Shown one piece after another: positions 54,507 through 63,798 of a DNA stretch of 64,000 nt. The notes beneath the pieces were generated by a model. The model was not told the origin of the DNA. It saw only the letters and a program-made list of their open reading frames with translations, and did not search any database. Both the position numbers and the translations under genes were made by a program. The stretch comes from Commensalibacter papalotli (ex Servin-Garciduenas et al. 2014) (GTDB lineage Bacteria > Pseudomonadota > Alphaproteobacteria > Acetobacterales > Acetobacteraceae), in assembly GCF_000527695.1 (NCBI RefSeq), contig NZ_ATSX01000002.1, positions 186,001-250,000 on the forward strand, given 5' to 3'. How positions within the stretch are numbered: the first letter of the stretch is position 1; the number at the start of each line of letters is the position of its first letter.

Positions 54507-55670
54507 ATGTCAGTTCAAAATTTTGACTTTTGTAATCCAACGCGTATTATTTTTGGTAAAGAAACAATTCAAAGATTAAATGATTTAATTCCTCAAGACG
54601 CTAAGGTTTTAATTATTATTGGTGGTGGTAGTGTTCGAAAAAATGGAACATTATCAGAAGTGGAAACAGCATTAGGTAAACGCCATTTTGATGTTTTTGA
54701 AGGTATCGAAGCCAATCCAACATTTGAAACTTCTATGCAAGCAGTTGAAAAAATTCGCCATGACAATTTCAATTTTGTTCTTGGTGTTGGTGGTGGATCT
54801 GTAATGGATGCCACTAAATTTATTGCAGGTGCTGTGAAATATTCTGGGGATACATGGGAAATTATTACGAGCAAGGGTAAAAAGGTCAATCAAGTTATAC
54901 CTTTTGGATTTGTTCCAACATTACCTGCAACAGGTTCAGAAATGAATACAAACGCAGTGATTTCTCGCAAAACGACTTTTGATAAAATTGGGATTGCTAA
55001 CCCACTTTTTTCTCCTTTATTCTCTGTTATCGACCCAACCAAGACATACAGTTTACCAGAACGGCAAGTTGCCAATGGGGTTGCTGATGCATTTGTACAT
55101 GTGATGGAACAATATCTTACTTACTCTGTTCATGCTGCGGTGCAAGATCGCTTTGCTGAAGGGTTATTACTAACCCTTATTGAAGAAGGCCCTAAAACTT
55201 TAAAAAATCCACAAGATTATGAATCTCGTGCTAATTTTATCTGGGCTGCGACGATGGCGTTAAATGGCTTAATTGGAGCCGGTGTTCCACAGGATTGGGC
55301 AACCCATATGATTGGTCATGAATTGACTATTTTATATGGAATTGACCATGGTCGTACATTATCAATTTTATTACCTTCTTTGTTGAATGAAATGCGCAAA
55401 GAAAAACGTGAGAAATTGATACAATATGGTCGCAGAGTATGGGGGTTACAGGGTAGTGATGAAGAAAAGATCATTGATGAAGCCATTGCTAAAACCCGAA
55501 CATTCTTTGAAAGTATCGGTATCAAAACTCATTTAAAAGAATATGATGTTGATAGCTCTGCTGTTGAGAAAGTTGTTGAGCAATTAAAGCGTCATAACTT
55601 AACAGCTCTAGGAGAAAACGGGGATATTACTTTAGAAGTTAGTCGTCGCATTGTTGAGGCTAGTCTTTAA
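54507..55670 (+). CDS. Iron-containing alcohol dehydrogenase, YqhD-like
   Basis: A 387-residue group III alcohol/aldehyde reductase. N-terminal NFDFCNPTRIIFGKETI, dinucleotide site GVGGGSVMDATKFIA, GFVPTLPATGSEMN and the metal residues HVMEQYL and MIGHELTILYGIDHGRTLS. These match YqhD/BDH proteins that reduce aldehydes with NADPH. CGAGG upstream favours the second of two in-frame ATGs (54507; the first is at 54504). It might detoxify aldehydes, including those from ethanolamine breakdown, but no genetic link exists here. Confidence 0.92.
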   Translation: MSVQNFDFCNPTRIIFGKETIQRLNDLIPQDAKVLIIIGGGSVRKNGTLSEVETALGKRHFDVFEGIEANPTFETSMQAVEKIRHDNFNFVLGVGGGSVMDATKFIAGAVKYSGDTWEIITSKGKKVNQVIPFGFVPTLPATGSEMNTNAVISRKTTFDKIGIANPLFSPLFSVIDPTKTYSLPERQVANGVADAFVHVMEQYLTYSVHAAVQDRFAEGLLLTLIEEGPKTLKNPQDYESRANFIWAATMALNGLIGAGVPQDWATHMIGHELTILYGIDHGRTLSILLPSLLNEMRKEKREKLIQYGRRVWGLQGSDEEKIIDEAIAKTRTFFESIGIKTHLKEYDVDSSAVEKVVEQLKRHNLTALGENGDITLEVSRRIVEASL

Positions 55671-55679
55671 TATAAAAAA

Positions 55680-55707
55680 CCTCTATAAAGAAAAGTCATT
55701 ATAGAGG
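55680..55707. other. Hairpin directly upstream of the lolA ribosome-binding site
   Basis: CCTCTATA (55680-55687) pairs with TATAGAGG (55700-55707). On the minus strand it is followed by six T, so it reads as an intrinsic terminator in the antisense direction. In the plus-strand mRNA it ends 1-2 nt before the AAGGA site of lolA and could affect its translation. Confidence 0.6.
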
Positions 55708-55722
55708 AAAAGGAACCTGTTT

Positions 55723-56397
55723 ATGAAGTCTATACGTCTTATTTATGGCTGTATTAGTTTATTAGGAATGGCTTGTCTTGGAATAACAGGTTCCAGTAAT
55801 CAAGCGTTGGCAGATGTTGTTGTATCTACCAGTGCCCCTGGTAATGGGGCATTGCAGATTTCTGCACAAGATCAAGTATTATCTGATCAAGCGCAAACTT
55901 GGATAAATCAATTAACGACCCTTCAGGCCAAATTTCAACAAATTGCCCCTGATGGACAACGCAGCACAGGCGTCGTATGGATTAAAAAACCAGGCCGTAT
56001 TCGTTTTGAATATAATAAACCCAGCGAATTATTGTTGGTGGCCAATGATGGTAAAATGGTTTTTCATGATGCTGAGGTAGGACAAACAACGACTATTCCT
56101 CTTGATCAAAGTCCTTTAGGGTTATTATTAAAGCCACAGCTCAGCTTTTCTGGAGATGTGACAGTTACTAATTTTACACCTCCTAATAATGGATTGTTTC
56201 AGATTACGGTTGTGCGTACAGCCTCGCCTTCTGATGGCAGTTTAACCTTGATCTTCAATCAAAATCCAATCATGTTAAAAGCTTGGCGTGTTCTGGATGC
56301 TCAAGGGCGCACGACGATGGTTGATTTATATGATTTACAGCCAGGTGTTTCTGTTAAAAATAAATTATTTAAGATGGATTTCGGTGATAACGAATAG
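55723..56397 (+). CDS. lolA: Outer-membrane lipoprotein carrier protein LolA
   Basis: Periplasmic chaperone of 224 residues that carries lipoproteins from LolCDE to the outer membrane. Signal peptide about 1-30 (GMACLGITGSSNQALA), then WINQLTTLQAKFQQIAPDGQRSTGVVWIKKPGRIRFEYNKPSELLLVANDGK, the LolA core, and LLLKPQLSFSGDVTVTN. AAGGA precedes the ATG; it follows the dehydrogenase after 52 bp and may share its transcript. Confidence 0.9.
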   Translation: MKSIRLIYGCISLLGMACLGITGSSNQALADVVVSTSAPGNGALQISAQDQVLSDQAQTWINQLTTLQAKFQQIAPDGQRSTGVVWIKKPGRIRFEYNKPSELLLVANDGKMVFHDAEVGQTTTIPLDQSPLGLLLKPQLSFSGDVTVTNFTPPNNGLFQITVVRTASPSDGSLTLIFNQNPIMLKAWRVLDAQGRTTMVDLYDLQPGVSVKNKLFKMDFGDNE

Positions 56398-56481
56398 ATC
56401 TTTGTTAGAAACTAAAGATATTCAAATCATCAGAGTATGATAAGCTAACAGGTATATATTTTAATATAGGCCTGTTTTTTA

Positions 56482-57075
56482 ATGAAAAATACTCAAATGC
56501 GATATGACCCTGATAATTTACAAATTGGGGATGTTGTTTTTATCCGTATTGATAATTTTATTTTTAATAATGTTGCTACGGCAACTTCCTCTTGGGTTAA
56601 TCATGTTGGAGTGATTGTTGGTTTTAAAAATAATCAATATTGGGTCGCAGAGAGCACGATTCCTTTTTCAAAAATAACATCATTATCTAAATTTATCAGT
56701 AGATCCAAAGAGAAGTCTCTTGTGATTGCACGCTTAAAGCAGCCTTTAAGTAACGAGCAAAAAAAGGCTCTTGTGCGTGCTAGTAAAACACGTATGAATA
56801 TTATTTATGATACAGGATTTAATTTTAATTCACGGGGTCAGTTTTGCTCTCGGTTTGTATATGAAGTAATAAAAGAGGCCGCAAATATTGAAGTAGGAGC
56901 AGTGGAAAGTTTTCAAAAATTACTGTCTAAAAACCCTGAATATGGTCTGCGCTTTTGGAAAATATGGTTCTTTGGTTTTATTCCTTGGAAACGTCTCACA
57001 GTAACCCCTGCCAGCCAATTTAAAAGCAAGCAACTTGATCTTATTTATGATTATCGTTATCAAGAGGTATTATAG
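56482..57075 (+). CDS. YiiX/YebB-like NlpC/P60-type cysteine hydrolase
   Basis: A 197-residue cytoplasmic or periplasmic protein with no clear signal peptide. LQIGDVVFIRID, SSWVNHVGVIVG (His41) and RGQFCSRFVYEVIKEA (Cys122) fit the permuted papain-like YiiX family. In this family the Cys and His reverse their usual order. Natural substrate is unknown; cell-wall peptide or lipid acyl bonds have been proposed for relatives. It lies between lolA and the queuosine genes. Confidence 0.82.
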   Translation: MKNTQMRYDPDNLQIGDVVFIRIDNFIFNNVATATSSWVNHVGVIVGFKNNQYWVAESTIPFSKITSLSKFISRSKEKSLVIARLKQPLSNEQKKALVRASKTRMNIIYDTGFNFNSRGQFCSRFVYEVIKEAANIEVGAVESFQKLLSKNPEYGLRFWKIWFFGFIPWKRLTVTPASQFKSKQLDLIYDYRYQEVL

Positions 57076-57213
57076 ATTGAGTGTTTAAAATATAGATCAA
57101 TTTACTATTCGATGATATTGAAAAGATATTGGATAAGCTTAATATTAAAGACATTCATCATAAGTGATTTTAAATAAGCTTATGCTTTATAGGATTTTCT
57201 GGATATCAATTTC

Positions 57214-57852
57214 ATGAGTTACGCAGTCAAAGAAATATTTTTAACGCTTCAAGGTGAAGGTGGGCAAATAGGACGTACGTCCGTATTTTGTCGTTTTACA
57301 GGGTGTAATTTATGGTCTGGTCAAGAGGCTGATCGCAAGGACGCAGTTTGCCAATTTTGTGATACGAATTTCGTTGGAATGGACGGTGAAAATGGTGGCC
57401 GTTTTCCTGATGCTCAATCCTTGGCAAATGCAATAGAAGCTTGTTGGGGGACAATACGTGACCCTAAACAACGTTTTGTTGTCTTTACAGGGGGGGAACC
57501 CTTATTACAGCTAGATAAGGTTTTGATCGAAGCTATAAAGCAAAAAGGGTTTTACATAGCTGTTGAGACTAATGGCACTCTGCCTGTTCCTCAAGGTGTG
57601 GACTGGATTTGTGTCAGTCCCAAAGCAGGCGCGGAATTAATACAAATTTCTGGAGATGAGCTTAAATTAATATATCCTCAGGAAGGTCTAGATCCTCATC
57701 GTTTTACATCATTAGATTTTACTACTTTTCGTTTGCAACCCAAAGATGATATGAACAAGACAGAGCATATAAAAAAAGCAATTAAATATTGTCAGGAACA
57801 CCCTTTGTGGCATCTTTCTCTTCAAACCCATAAGCTTATAGGAATTCCATAA
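57214..57852 (+). CDS. queE: 7-carboxy-7-deazaguanine synthase
   Basis: Radical-SAM enzyme converting carboxytetrahydropterin to 7-carboxy-7-deazaguanine in preQ0/queuosine synthesis, 212 residues. It carries the proteobacterial cluster motif C-x14-C-x2-C (Cys31, Cys46, Cys49), plus [10 protein letters not shown] and [21 protein letters not shown]. It begins a queE-queC-queD unit; the stop overlaps the queC ATG by 1 nt (TAATG). Confidence 0.96.
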   Translation: MSYAVKEIFLTLQGEGGQIGRTSVFCRFTGCNLWSGQEADRKDAVCQFCDTNFVGMDGENGGRFPDAQSLANAIEACWGTIRDPKQRFVVFTGGEPLLQLDKVLIEAIKQKGFYIAVETNGTLPVPQGVDWICVSPKAGAELIQISGDELKLIYPQEGLDPHRFTSLDFTTFRLQPKDDMNKTEHIKKAIKYCQEHPLWHLSLQTHKLIGIP

Positions 57853-58580
57853 TGACAGAAATAGTAAATCCCTTATTTTCCAATAGTGCTTTGGTTTTAT
57901 TTTCTGGCGGGCAAGATTCAACGACTTGTCTTGCATGGGCATTGCAGAGATTTCAAAAGGTTGAGACTTTAGGTTTTAATTATGGACAACGCCACAGTAT
58001 TGAGATGGAATGTCGGCATGAGATTCGTAAAAAAATCCAACGAATCAATCCTTTATGGCAAAGACGTTTGGGTGAAGACCATGTTATGAATCTTTCTGAC
58101 CTTGGGGCGATTTCTGATACAGCTTTAACACGTGAAACAGCAATAGAGTGGGATAAACAAGGGCTGCCTTCTACCTTTGTTCCTGGGCGTAATTTACTCT
58201 TTTTAACTTATGCTGCCATTATTGCTGATCGTCGCCACTTGAAACATATTGTAGGGGGGATGTGCGAGACAGATTATTCAGGCTATCCTGATTGCAGGGA
58301 TGATACAATCAAGGCTTTACAAGTGGCGATCAATCTTGGGATGAGTAATCGTTTTGTATTGCAAACACCTTTGATGTGGTTAGATAAAGCCCAAGAATGG
58401 CAAATGGCTGAACAACTAGGCGGTATGTCTTTGATAGAGCTTATCAATAAAGATACACATAGCTGCTATTTGGGGGATCGCTCTCATTATCATGAATGGG
58501 GCTATGGTTGTGGTGAATGTCCTGCTTGTGAATTGCGTCGTGCAGGATGGAACAATTATGTGCAGCAAAAGGAGCAATAA
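57852..58580 (+). CDS. queC: 7-cyano-7-deazaguanine (preQ0) synthase
   Basis: ATP-dependent ligase that turns carboxydeazaguanine into preQ0, 242 residues. PP-loop [13 protein letters not shown] (18-28), [28 protein letters not shown] and the zinc site [12 protein letters not shown] near the C-terminus. It overlaps queE by 1 nt and is directly followed by queD, so the three are coupled. Confidence 0.97.
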   Translation: MTEIVNPLFSNSALVLFSGGQDSTTCLAWALQRFQKVETLGFNYGQRHSIEMECRHEIRKKIQRINPLWQRRLGEDHVMNLSDLGAISDTALTRETAIEWDKQGLPSTFVPGRNLLFLTYAAIIADRRHLKHIVGGMCETDYSGYPDCRDDTIKALQVAINLGMSNRFVLQTPLMWLDKAQEWQMAEQLGGMSLIELINKDTHSCYLGDRSHYHEWGYGCGECPACELRRAGWNNYVQQKEQ

Positions 58581-59111
58581 GTGTTAGAGCTTGTTTTTAC
58601 ACGTCGTTTTGCAATGGCACATCGATTAATTCATGGGTCTAGCGAGATTTGTGCCACCCCGCATGGCCATAATGAAGAGGTTAAAGTTTATCTGAAATCT
58701 CAAAATTTCAAAGCCCTCGATGGCAAAATGAATGTGGTTGTACCTTTTCAACAAGCCAAAACAACGTGGCATCGCTTTATTGATCAGTCTGTCGATCACG
58801 CCTTTCAATTGGCCGAAAATGACCCTTTAGTTGAGTGGTTCAAGCAACATGAGCCAAAGCGTTTACCCAGATTATTAATTACGCCAGGTGACCCTACAAC
58901 AGAGCTTTTGGCATGTTTATTTATGAGTAAGCTTAATTGTTTCTTATCTGCTGAACAATCAGGGTTATATTGTCACCAAATTGAAATCATGGAAACACCG
59001 ACAAATACGGTGCGCTTTATGGGTAATCCGTCTGAGTTCATACCTAATTGTCGCCCATCAGACCAGTGTTGGTGGAATCGTGCCGATATGAGTATTTCGG
59101 AGTTCAGTTAA
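58581..59111 (+). CDS. queD: 6-carboxy-5,6,7,8-tetrahydropterin synthase
   Basis: First dedicated queuosine step from 7,8-dihydroneopterin triphosphate, 176 residues. Zinc/catalytic elements are FAMAHRLIHGSSEICATPHGHNEEVKVYL, in which HGHN carries the metal histidines and the cysteine is in SEIC, and DHAFQLAEND. Start is GTG, immediately after the queC TAA. Slightly longer than classical QueD; the family used here has a C-terminal extension. Confidence 0.92.
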   Translation: MLELVFTRRFAMAHRLIHGSSEICATPHGHNEEVKVYLKSQNFKALDGKMNVVVPFQQAKTTWHRFIDQSVDHAFQLAENDPLVEWFKQHEPKRLPRLLITPGDPTTELLACLFMSKLNCFLSAEQSGLYCHQIEIMETPTNTVRFMGNPSEFIPNCRPSDQCWWNRADMSISEFS

Positions 59112-59138
59112 GGTTGTTAATTTATTTATGTATTATGG

Positions 59139-59606
59139 TTATATCGGACGAGTAACCATTAACCAAAAAATAATAAGAAAACAAAAAAAAGTTGGCCACC
59201 CTAAAACAACCCACCATTTAAAATAAGTCCATCCGACTTTTGGAAAAGGTGTTTTTTGATACCACGAGATTTGGGCAAGTTCGGCAATATGGATTTGTAA
59301 TTGTACGACAATAACCCATAAAATGATGGAAAAACTATATAAAATAATTGTCCAGACAACCCACAAGGTTGAAAAGGGAATGTTCATGAGATGGACTAAA
59401 ATTATCCCAGTAGCGGCTTGAGTTATTGCACTTGGTAAGGTCATATACCAATCTGCCCTAACGACACGTTGTGAAGATAAAGCCATATCTTTGGGATGTT
59501 TTCTGATAAATGCTTCAATCATCACTATTGCAGTGATAATGCCTGAGGCAAATAAAATGGTTGCACTGAGCACATGGATAAACACAATAATAGGAAAATA
59601 GCTCAT
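59139..59606 (-). CDS. DUF2269 membrane protein, copy 2
   Basis: A 155-residue membrane protein with four hydrophobic segments. It begins FPIIVFIHVLSATILFASGIITAIVM and shows RVVRADWYMTLPSAITQAATGIILV and QIHIAELAQ, typical of the DUF2269 family. The function is unknown; it belongs with the neighbouring DUF2269 and epimerase-DoxX genes in one leftward unit. The gap from the upstream copy is 4 bp. Confidence 0.75.
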   Translation of the reverse strand: MSYFPIIVFIHVLSATILFASGIITAIVMIEAFIRKHPKDMALSSQRVVRADWYMTLPSAITQAATGIILVHLMNIPFSTLWVVWTIILYSFSIILWVIVVQLQIHIAELAQISWYQKTPFPKVGWTYFKWWVVLGWPTFFCFLIIFWLMVTRPI

Positions 59607-59610
59607 GTAA

Positions 59611-60042
59611 TTATCCTATTAAAGGTTGTTTTAAAATCATTGCAGCCATTGCAAAAGTAAACCCTATCCAGCCAATACAACTAAAAACACTGGCTATTTT
59701 TAAAAAAAAAGACTTTTTTTGAAACGGTAATGCAAGACAGAAATAAGCAATGGACAAGCATAGTGTGCCAAAGATTATACCGATGATGATAGCAAGAATA
59801 ATCCAAGGCTCTGTTATCAAAAATTGGCTAAGATAGCTTAGGTAAAAGCCTGAAAGAATTAACGCAATTAAGGCAGGGAAAAATAAAATAAAGCTGGAGC
59901 ATAAAGCAACGATTTGCAGTTGTAAGCTTTGTCTTTTTTGTCCTTGTTTTATCAATAAGATAGTATGTATAAATACTCCAAATCCCATGCCTGTTACCAT
60001 CACGGCACATAGAACATGTAAGGTTTTTAACAAACCAATCAT
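59611..60042 (-). CDS. DUF2269-like membrane protein, copy 1
   Basis: A 143-residue protein with four hydrophobic segments. LKTLHVLCAVMVTGMGFGVFIHTILLIK resembles the first helix of DUF2269 proteins, and the rest is equally hydrophobic. Start ATG 60042 directly follows the stop of the epimerase-DoxX gene (TAA at 60043-60045). It is probably a partner of copy 2 in the inner membrane. Confidence 0.65.
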   Translation of the reverse strand: MIGLLKTLHVLCAVMVTGMGFGVFIHTILLIKQGQKRQSLQLQIVALCSSFILFFPALIALILSGFYLSYLSQFLITEPWIILAIIIGIIFGTLCLSIAYFCLALPFQKKSFFLKIASVFSCIGWIGFTFAMAAMILKQPLIG

Positions 60043-61332
60043 TTATCGATCATCCGCTATAAACAACATAGTTGTAATTAGCCCAATAACGGCAAAGTTC
60101 TTCAAAAGCGAACCTAATAAATCCAACCATAAAACAGGAGCAAATATCGTTAATCCAATTGTGTAAACGACAACGAGTGCAATTTGGGAAAGCCATAATT
60201 TATTGGACCATTTACCAAGTAAAATCATGCCGGCAAAATACAGATCTATTACAGAGCATAAATATACCAGAAAAGGTGATATTGAACTTGTTGCCAAAAA
60301 AGATGGCAAAATGGTTTTTAAAGTTTCTGTTGAGGTAAAAAATCCTGCAATGCCAGAGCCTAGCCAAATAATTGCTAAAAATAATGCGAGTATAGGTCTG
60401 GCTAGGAATAGTTTACTATGCCACCGATCTTGTACAAAAGATGGATGTGTATGGTAAACTTGATCCATTGAACGCATCGTAATGCCCAGCGTATTCACTT
60501 TATCCTCTGGAACAATAAAATCAGTATTCAGTTGGCTGACTACTCCTGCAGAAAATCCCCATAAAGGAAAATAATCCCCAATCCTTCCCATTAACTTTAC
60601 TGCAAACATAGGCATCTCAAAAATCTTGCAGGATTTCATTCCTAACCAACGACGAGTTTTTTGCATAATTTCACCAAAACCCAACGTTTCAGGTCCAACA
60701 ACATGCGCAATTTGATAATTTTTGTCAGCTGGAAGAGGCGAGCGACAAGCTTGTAATACAACTTTTGCAAGATCATATGCCCAAAGAGGTTGGAATTTTT
60801 GTTTGCCTCCATTGGGTAAAAAAGCAATGAAAGGCATTGCGCACAATCCTCGTAGAGCACTACTGCCACCGTAACTTCCTGTTGAATATACAAAAGAAGC
60901 CCGTAAAATAATAGTTTCAATGCTTGAATTACATAAAATTTGCTCGCCCTTTAACTTTGTATCTGCATATTCACTGGTTAGGTTTTCCTCTAGAGACAAA
61001 GCAGAAATATGGATAATACGCTTTGTATTGGTTTGTTGGCATGCTTTTATTAACTCTTGCACTAATCCGATATGCGCATCATTGGCAATCGAAGTTCCAG
61101 GTTTTCCCAAGACACCAATGGTATTAATGACAACGTCACATTCTTGCAAAGCATTAATAAGATTTTGGTCAGATGCCCCAGCAATAATTTTAATTGCTTG
61201 TATATTAGGAAAAATACTTTTAGCTCTTTCAGTATCTCGACAACCAATAATGACTTGATGATTATTCTTTATTAACGCACTGACGATATGAGATCCTATA
61301 AAGCCAGCTCCACCCAATACACAAATTTTCAT
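60043..61332 (-). CDS. NAD(P)-binding epimerase fused to DoxX-like membrane domain
   Basis: A 429-residue fusion. The N-terminal half is an NAD(P)-dependent sugar-epimerase/NmrA-type Rossmann domain (KICVLGGAGFIGSHIVSAL, then VVINTIGVLGKPG and IIHISALSLEENLTSEYADTK). The C-terminal third (about 315-429) has four hydrophobic segments typical of DoxX-like proteins. ATG 61332 follows AAGGAAA, which decides against a frame extending to 61371. It heads a unit with two DUF2269 genes, an arrangement seen elsewhere. It probably works at the membrane; the substrate is unknown. Confidence 0.82.
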   Translation of the reverse strand: MKICVLGGAGFIGSHIVSALIKNNHQVIIGCRDTERAKSIFPNIQAIKIIAGASDQNLINALQECDVVINTIGVLGKPGTSIANDAHIGLVQELIKACQQTNTKRIIHISALSLEENLTSEYADTKLKGEQILCNSSIETIILRASFVYSTGSYGGSSALRGLCAMPFIAFLPNGGKQKFQPLWAYDLAKVVLQACRSPLPADKNYQIAHVVGPETLGFGEIMQKTRRWLGMKSCKIFEMPMFAVKLMGRIGDYFPLWGFSAGVVSQLNTDFIVPEDKVNTLGITMRSMDQVYHTHPSFVQDRWHSKLFLARPILALFLAIIWLGSGIAGFFTSTETLKTILPSFLATSSISPFLVYLCSVIDLYFAGMILLGKWSNKLWLSQIALVVVYTIGLTIFAPVLWLDLLGSLLKNFAVIGLITTMLFIADDR

Positions 61333-61817
61333 TATTTTTTCCTTTGGGGCATAAATCATTGCATTATACATATATTAAAAGGAATGATGGTTTTTGTATA
61401 ATCAAGATTTATAGCTTAATTTATAGCTTTTAATACTCTGTATATAGCATATACAGTTGAATGACCTTTTGCCAAGGTGATATTGAGTGTTTTTTGGAAA
61501 AAACGTTTTGGGATGCGTTAATTTATCTTGACCTGACTATATATAGCATGGCCAAGGAAATTTTAATTGAACCAGTATGAAAATTTGTGTGGTTAATCTC
61601 TGTTTGGTGTCTTATTAAACGGTTTTTCTTGAGGGGCCTTTAATGGTATATAATGTTACACAATATTTGCTCGTCTAAAACCAATATATTCATTAATCTA
61701 CGATAAGTTTCGATAAGAATGTAATTGATCTGTGAAAATAATTGTTAAATTATATGATGATATAATCTTTATATAATGCTGATATTTTAATAATTTATAT
61801 AAACTAAGGCTTTTTTA
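61333..61817. other. AT-rich gene-free divergent region
   Basis: 485 bp between the divergent epimerase-DoxX and DUF2130 starts. Apart from the palindrome at 61438-61456, nothing convincing is seen. No RNA gene or coding frame is supported. Confidence 0.5.
61438..61456. promoter_or_regulatory. Palindrome, possible operator
   Basis: CTGTATAT-AGC-ATATACAG is a perfect 8+3+8 palindrome, 106 bp before the epimerase start on one side and 362 bp before DUF2130 on the other. It resembles enterobacterial LexA boxes in its ends, but its CTGT-N11-ACAG spacing is wrong for LexA. Confidence 0.4.
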
Positions 61818-63089
61818 ATGACTGAACCCGTAATTACTTGCCCACATTGTCATACAGATATTTTGTTAACGGAATCTCTTGCTGCACCTTTGGTGACTGA
61901 AGTAAAGAAAGAATATGAGCAGAAAAAATCTCAATTGATCAAGAGCATGTCAGAGCGTGAACAGTTCTTATTGTCTAAAGAAAATGAACTGCAACAAAAT
62001 CAACAAAAGATGGCTGAAGAAATAAGAGATAAAGTTGCAGCTTCGTTGGAGGGTGAGAGATTAAAGCTTATTGAAGAAGCTAAACAAAAATTACAAAAAG
62101 AAAATGCGGATGAACTGCATCGCAAGTCCGTTGAAATCAAAGAGTTGCAAGCGGTCTTAGAAACAAATGATAAAAAATTGCAAGAGGCACAACAAACTCA
62201 AGCAGATTTTATGAAAAAGCAACGGGAATTAGAGGATCAAAAACGAGAATTAGAATTAACCGTTGAAAAACGTGTTCAAGAGAATGTGCAAGCTATTCAT
62301 GAGAAAGCCCGCAAGGAAATAGAAGAAAGTTTTCAATATAAAATTTCTGAAAATGAATTAAAAATGCAATCAATGCAGCGTAAAATTGAAGAGTTGAAAC
62401 AAAAGGCAGAACAAGGTTCTCAGCAATCACAAGGTGAGGTGCAAGAGCTGTTGTTGGAACAAACTTTGCAATCTCAATTTTACATGGACCAAATTTCCCC
62501 TGTGCCCAAAGGTGAGTTTGGTGGGGATATATTGCAACGAGTTTTTAATCCCCAAGGTGTGAATTGTGGGTTGCTAATTTGGGAGGCTAAACGAACTAAA
62601 CATTGGAATAATGAGTGGTTAAGCAAACTGAAAGATGATCAACGTACAGCTAAGGCAGATATTGCCATTATGGTCAGTCATGCTTTGCCCCAGAATGTTG
62701 AATCTTTTGAGTGCATTGATGGGGTATGGGTTATTCATCCCAAAGTGATTCTTCCTGTTGCGTCGTTACTCAGAGAGTCTTTGATCCAGATTTACTTTGC
62801 ACGCCAAACCGCCAAAGGCCAAGAAACCAAAGCTGGTATGATCTATGATTATCTGACAGGAACTCGTTTTCGCCAACGTGTAGAGGCAATTGTTGAAGCG
62901 TTTAACTCAATGCAAGATGATTTAAATAAAGAGAAAAAAGTGATTACCAAGCAATGGTCCAAGCGCGAAGAGCAAATTAACCGAGTGATGGAGTCTACTA
63001 TTGGTATGTATGGTGATTTACAAGGCATAGTTGGACAATCTTTACAAGAGATTGAAGGGTTGGAGTTGGATTCTTTGTTATTGGAATAG
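61818..63089 (+). CDS. DUF2130 coiled-coil protein
   Basis: A 423-residue protein. A short zinc-ribbon-like start (CPHCHTDI) is followed by a long heptad-rich coiled coil (about 25-205, rich in Gln, Lys, Glu) and then the DUF2130 domain (about 215-390) with SPVPKGEFGGDILQRVFNPQG, LIWEAKRTKHWNNEWLSKLKDDQRTAKADIAIMVS and GQETKAGMIYDYLTGTRFRQRV. The domain has a nuclease-like restriction-fold flavour (GxIxWExK and D), but catalysis is unproven. It stands alone in the window. Confidence 0.85.
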   Translation: MTEPVITCPHCHTDILLTESLAAPLVTEVKKEYEQKKSQLIKSMSEREQFLLSKENELQQNQQKMAEEIRDKVAASLEGERLKLIEEAKQKLQKENADELHRKSVEIKELQAVLETNDKKLQEAQQTQADFMKKQRELEDQKRELELTVEKRVQENVQAIHEKARKEIEESFQYKISENELKMQSMQRKIEELKQKAEQGSQQSQGEVQELLLEQTLQSQFYMDQISPVPKGEFGGDILQRVFNPQGVNCGLLIWEAKRTKHWNNEWLSKLKDDQRTAKADIAIMVSHALPQNVESFECIDGVWVIHPKVILPVASLLRESLIQIYFARQTAKGQETKAGMIYDYLTGTRFRQRVEAIVEAFNSMQDDLNKEKKVITKQWSKREEQINRVMESTIGMYGDLQGIVGQSLQEIEGLELDSLLLE

Positions 63090-63169
63090 TATTTCTCTTA
63101 TAGCAGATTTAATTATTTAGCTTTTTATAAAAATCACAAGAATTTTGATGTTGTTTTAAACAGTCTTGT

Positions 63170-63757
63170 TTAAAAAAACTCTTTAATAATTGGTATATTT
63201 TGTGATTTCTTAAAATCTGCAGATGATATTAAGTTAACAATCCTATAATAAGAGTTTCTGGGAATAGCATAAGAAGCTATATTGTTTTTATTCAATATAA
63301 TTTTTTGGTTAGCGGCTTTTGTATACCATTCGATTGCTTTGGTATAATCTTGAGGCATATTTTGATATTTTTTTTCATATAGTTGCCCAAGGCTATATTG
63401 TGCATCAACTAGCCCTTGATTGGCTGCTTTTGTATACAATTCAACTGCTTTAGCATAATCTTGGGGGACACCTTGACTTTTTTCATATAGTTTTCCAAGA
63501 CTATATTGAGCTTTAGCTAGTCCTTGATTAGCTGCTTTTGTATACCATTCGATTGCTTTGAAATAATCTTGAGTTATACCTTGGTTATTTGTCTTTTCAT
63601 ATAATTGGCCAAGATTATATTGATCTTCTGCCGAGTCTTGGTTTGCTCTATGCTCTAACTTGGTAATGTTTACTTTAGTAACTTCAACAGCAAAAGTCTG
63701 TGGAAAAAAATAAGCGGTGCAAGTAGTAATTAATAAAAAATATTTTAATATATGCAT
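63170..63757 (-). CDS. Secreted Sel1-repeat protein
   Basis: A 195-residue protein with signal peptide (LKYFLLITTCTAYFFPQTFA) and three Sel1/TPR-like repeats of about 36-38 residues, each with QY-LGQLYEK and W/L-YTKAANQ. Repeats are AEDQYNLGQLYEK, AKAQYSLGKLYEK and VDAQYSLGQLYEK. It probably forms a periplasmic protein-binding scaffold. A GGAGAG site precedes the ATG. It converges with DUF2130. Confidence 0.86.
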   Translation of the reverse strand: MHILKYFLLITTCTAYFFPQTFAVEVTKVNITKLEHRANQDSAEDQYNLGQLYEKTNNQGITQDYFKAIEWYTKAANQGLAKAQYSLGKLYEKSQGVPQDYAKAVELYTKAANQGLVDAQYSLGQLYEKKYQNMPQDYTKAIEWYTKAANQKIILNKNNIASYAIPRNSYYRIVNLISSADFKKSQNIPIIKEFF

Positions 63758-63798
63758 CTCTTACACTCTCCACTTTATTAATTTTTGTGAAGAATAAA

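Noticed and set aside
57076-57213. preQ1 riboswitch upstream of queE
   Set aside because: No recognisable preQ1 aptamer stem or A-rich tail with ribosome-site pairing could be drawn. The gap is ordinary AT-rich DNA.
61438-61456. LexA (SOS) box
   Set aside because: The CTGT-ACAG arms are separated by 11 nt, not 8, and alphaproteobacterial LexA uses a GTTC-N7-GTTC site.
63300-63660. Repeated DNA as a CRISPR or tandem repeat array
   Set aside because: The repetition comes from coding of the Sel1 repeats, with codon differences between copies; no identical direct repeats with unique spacers.
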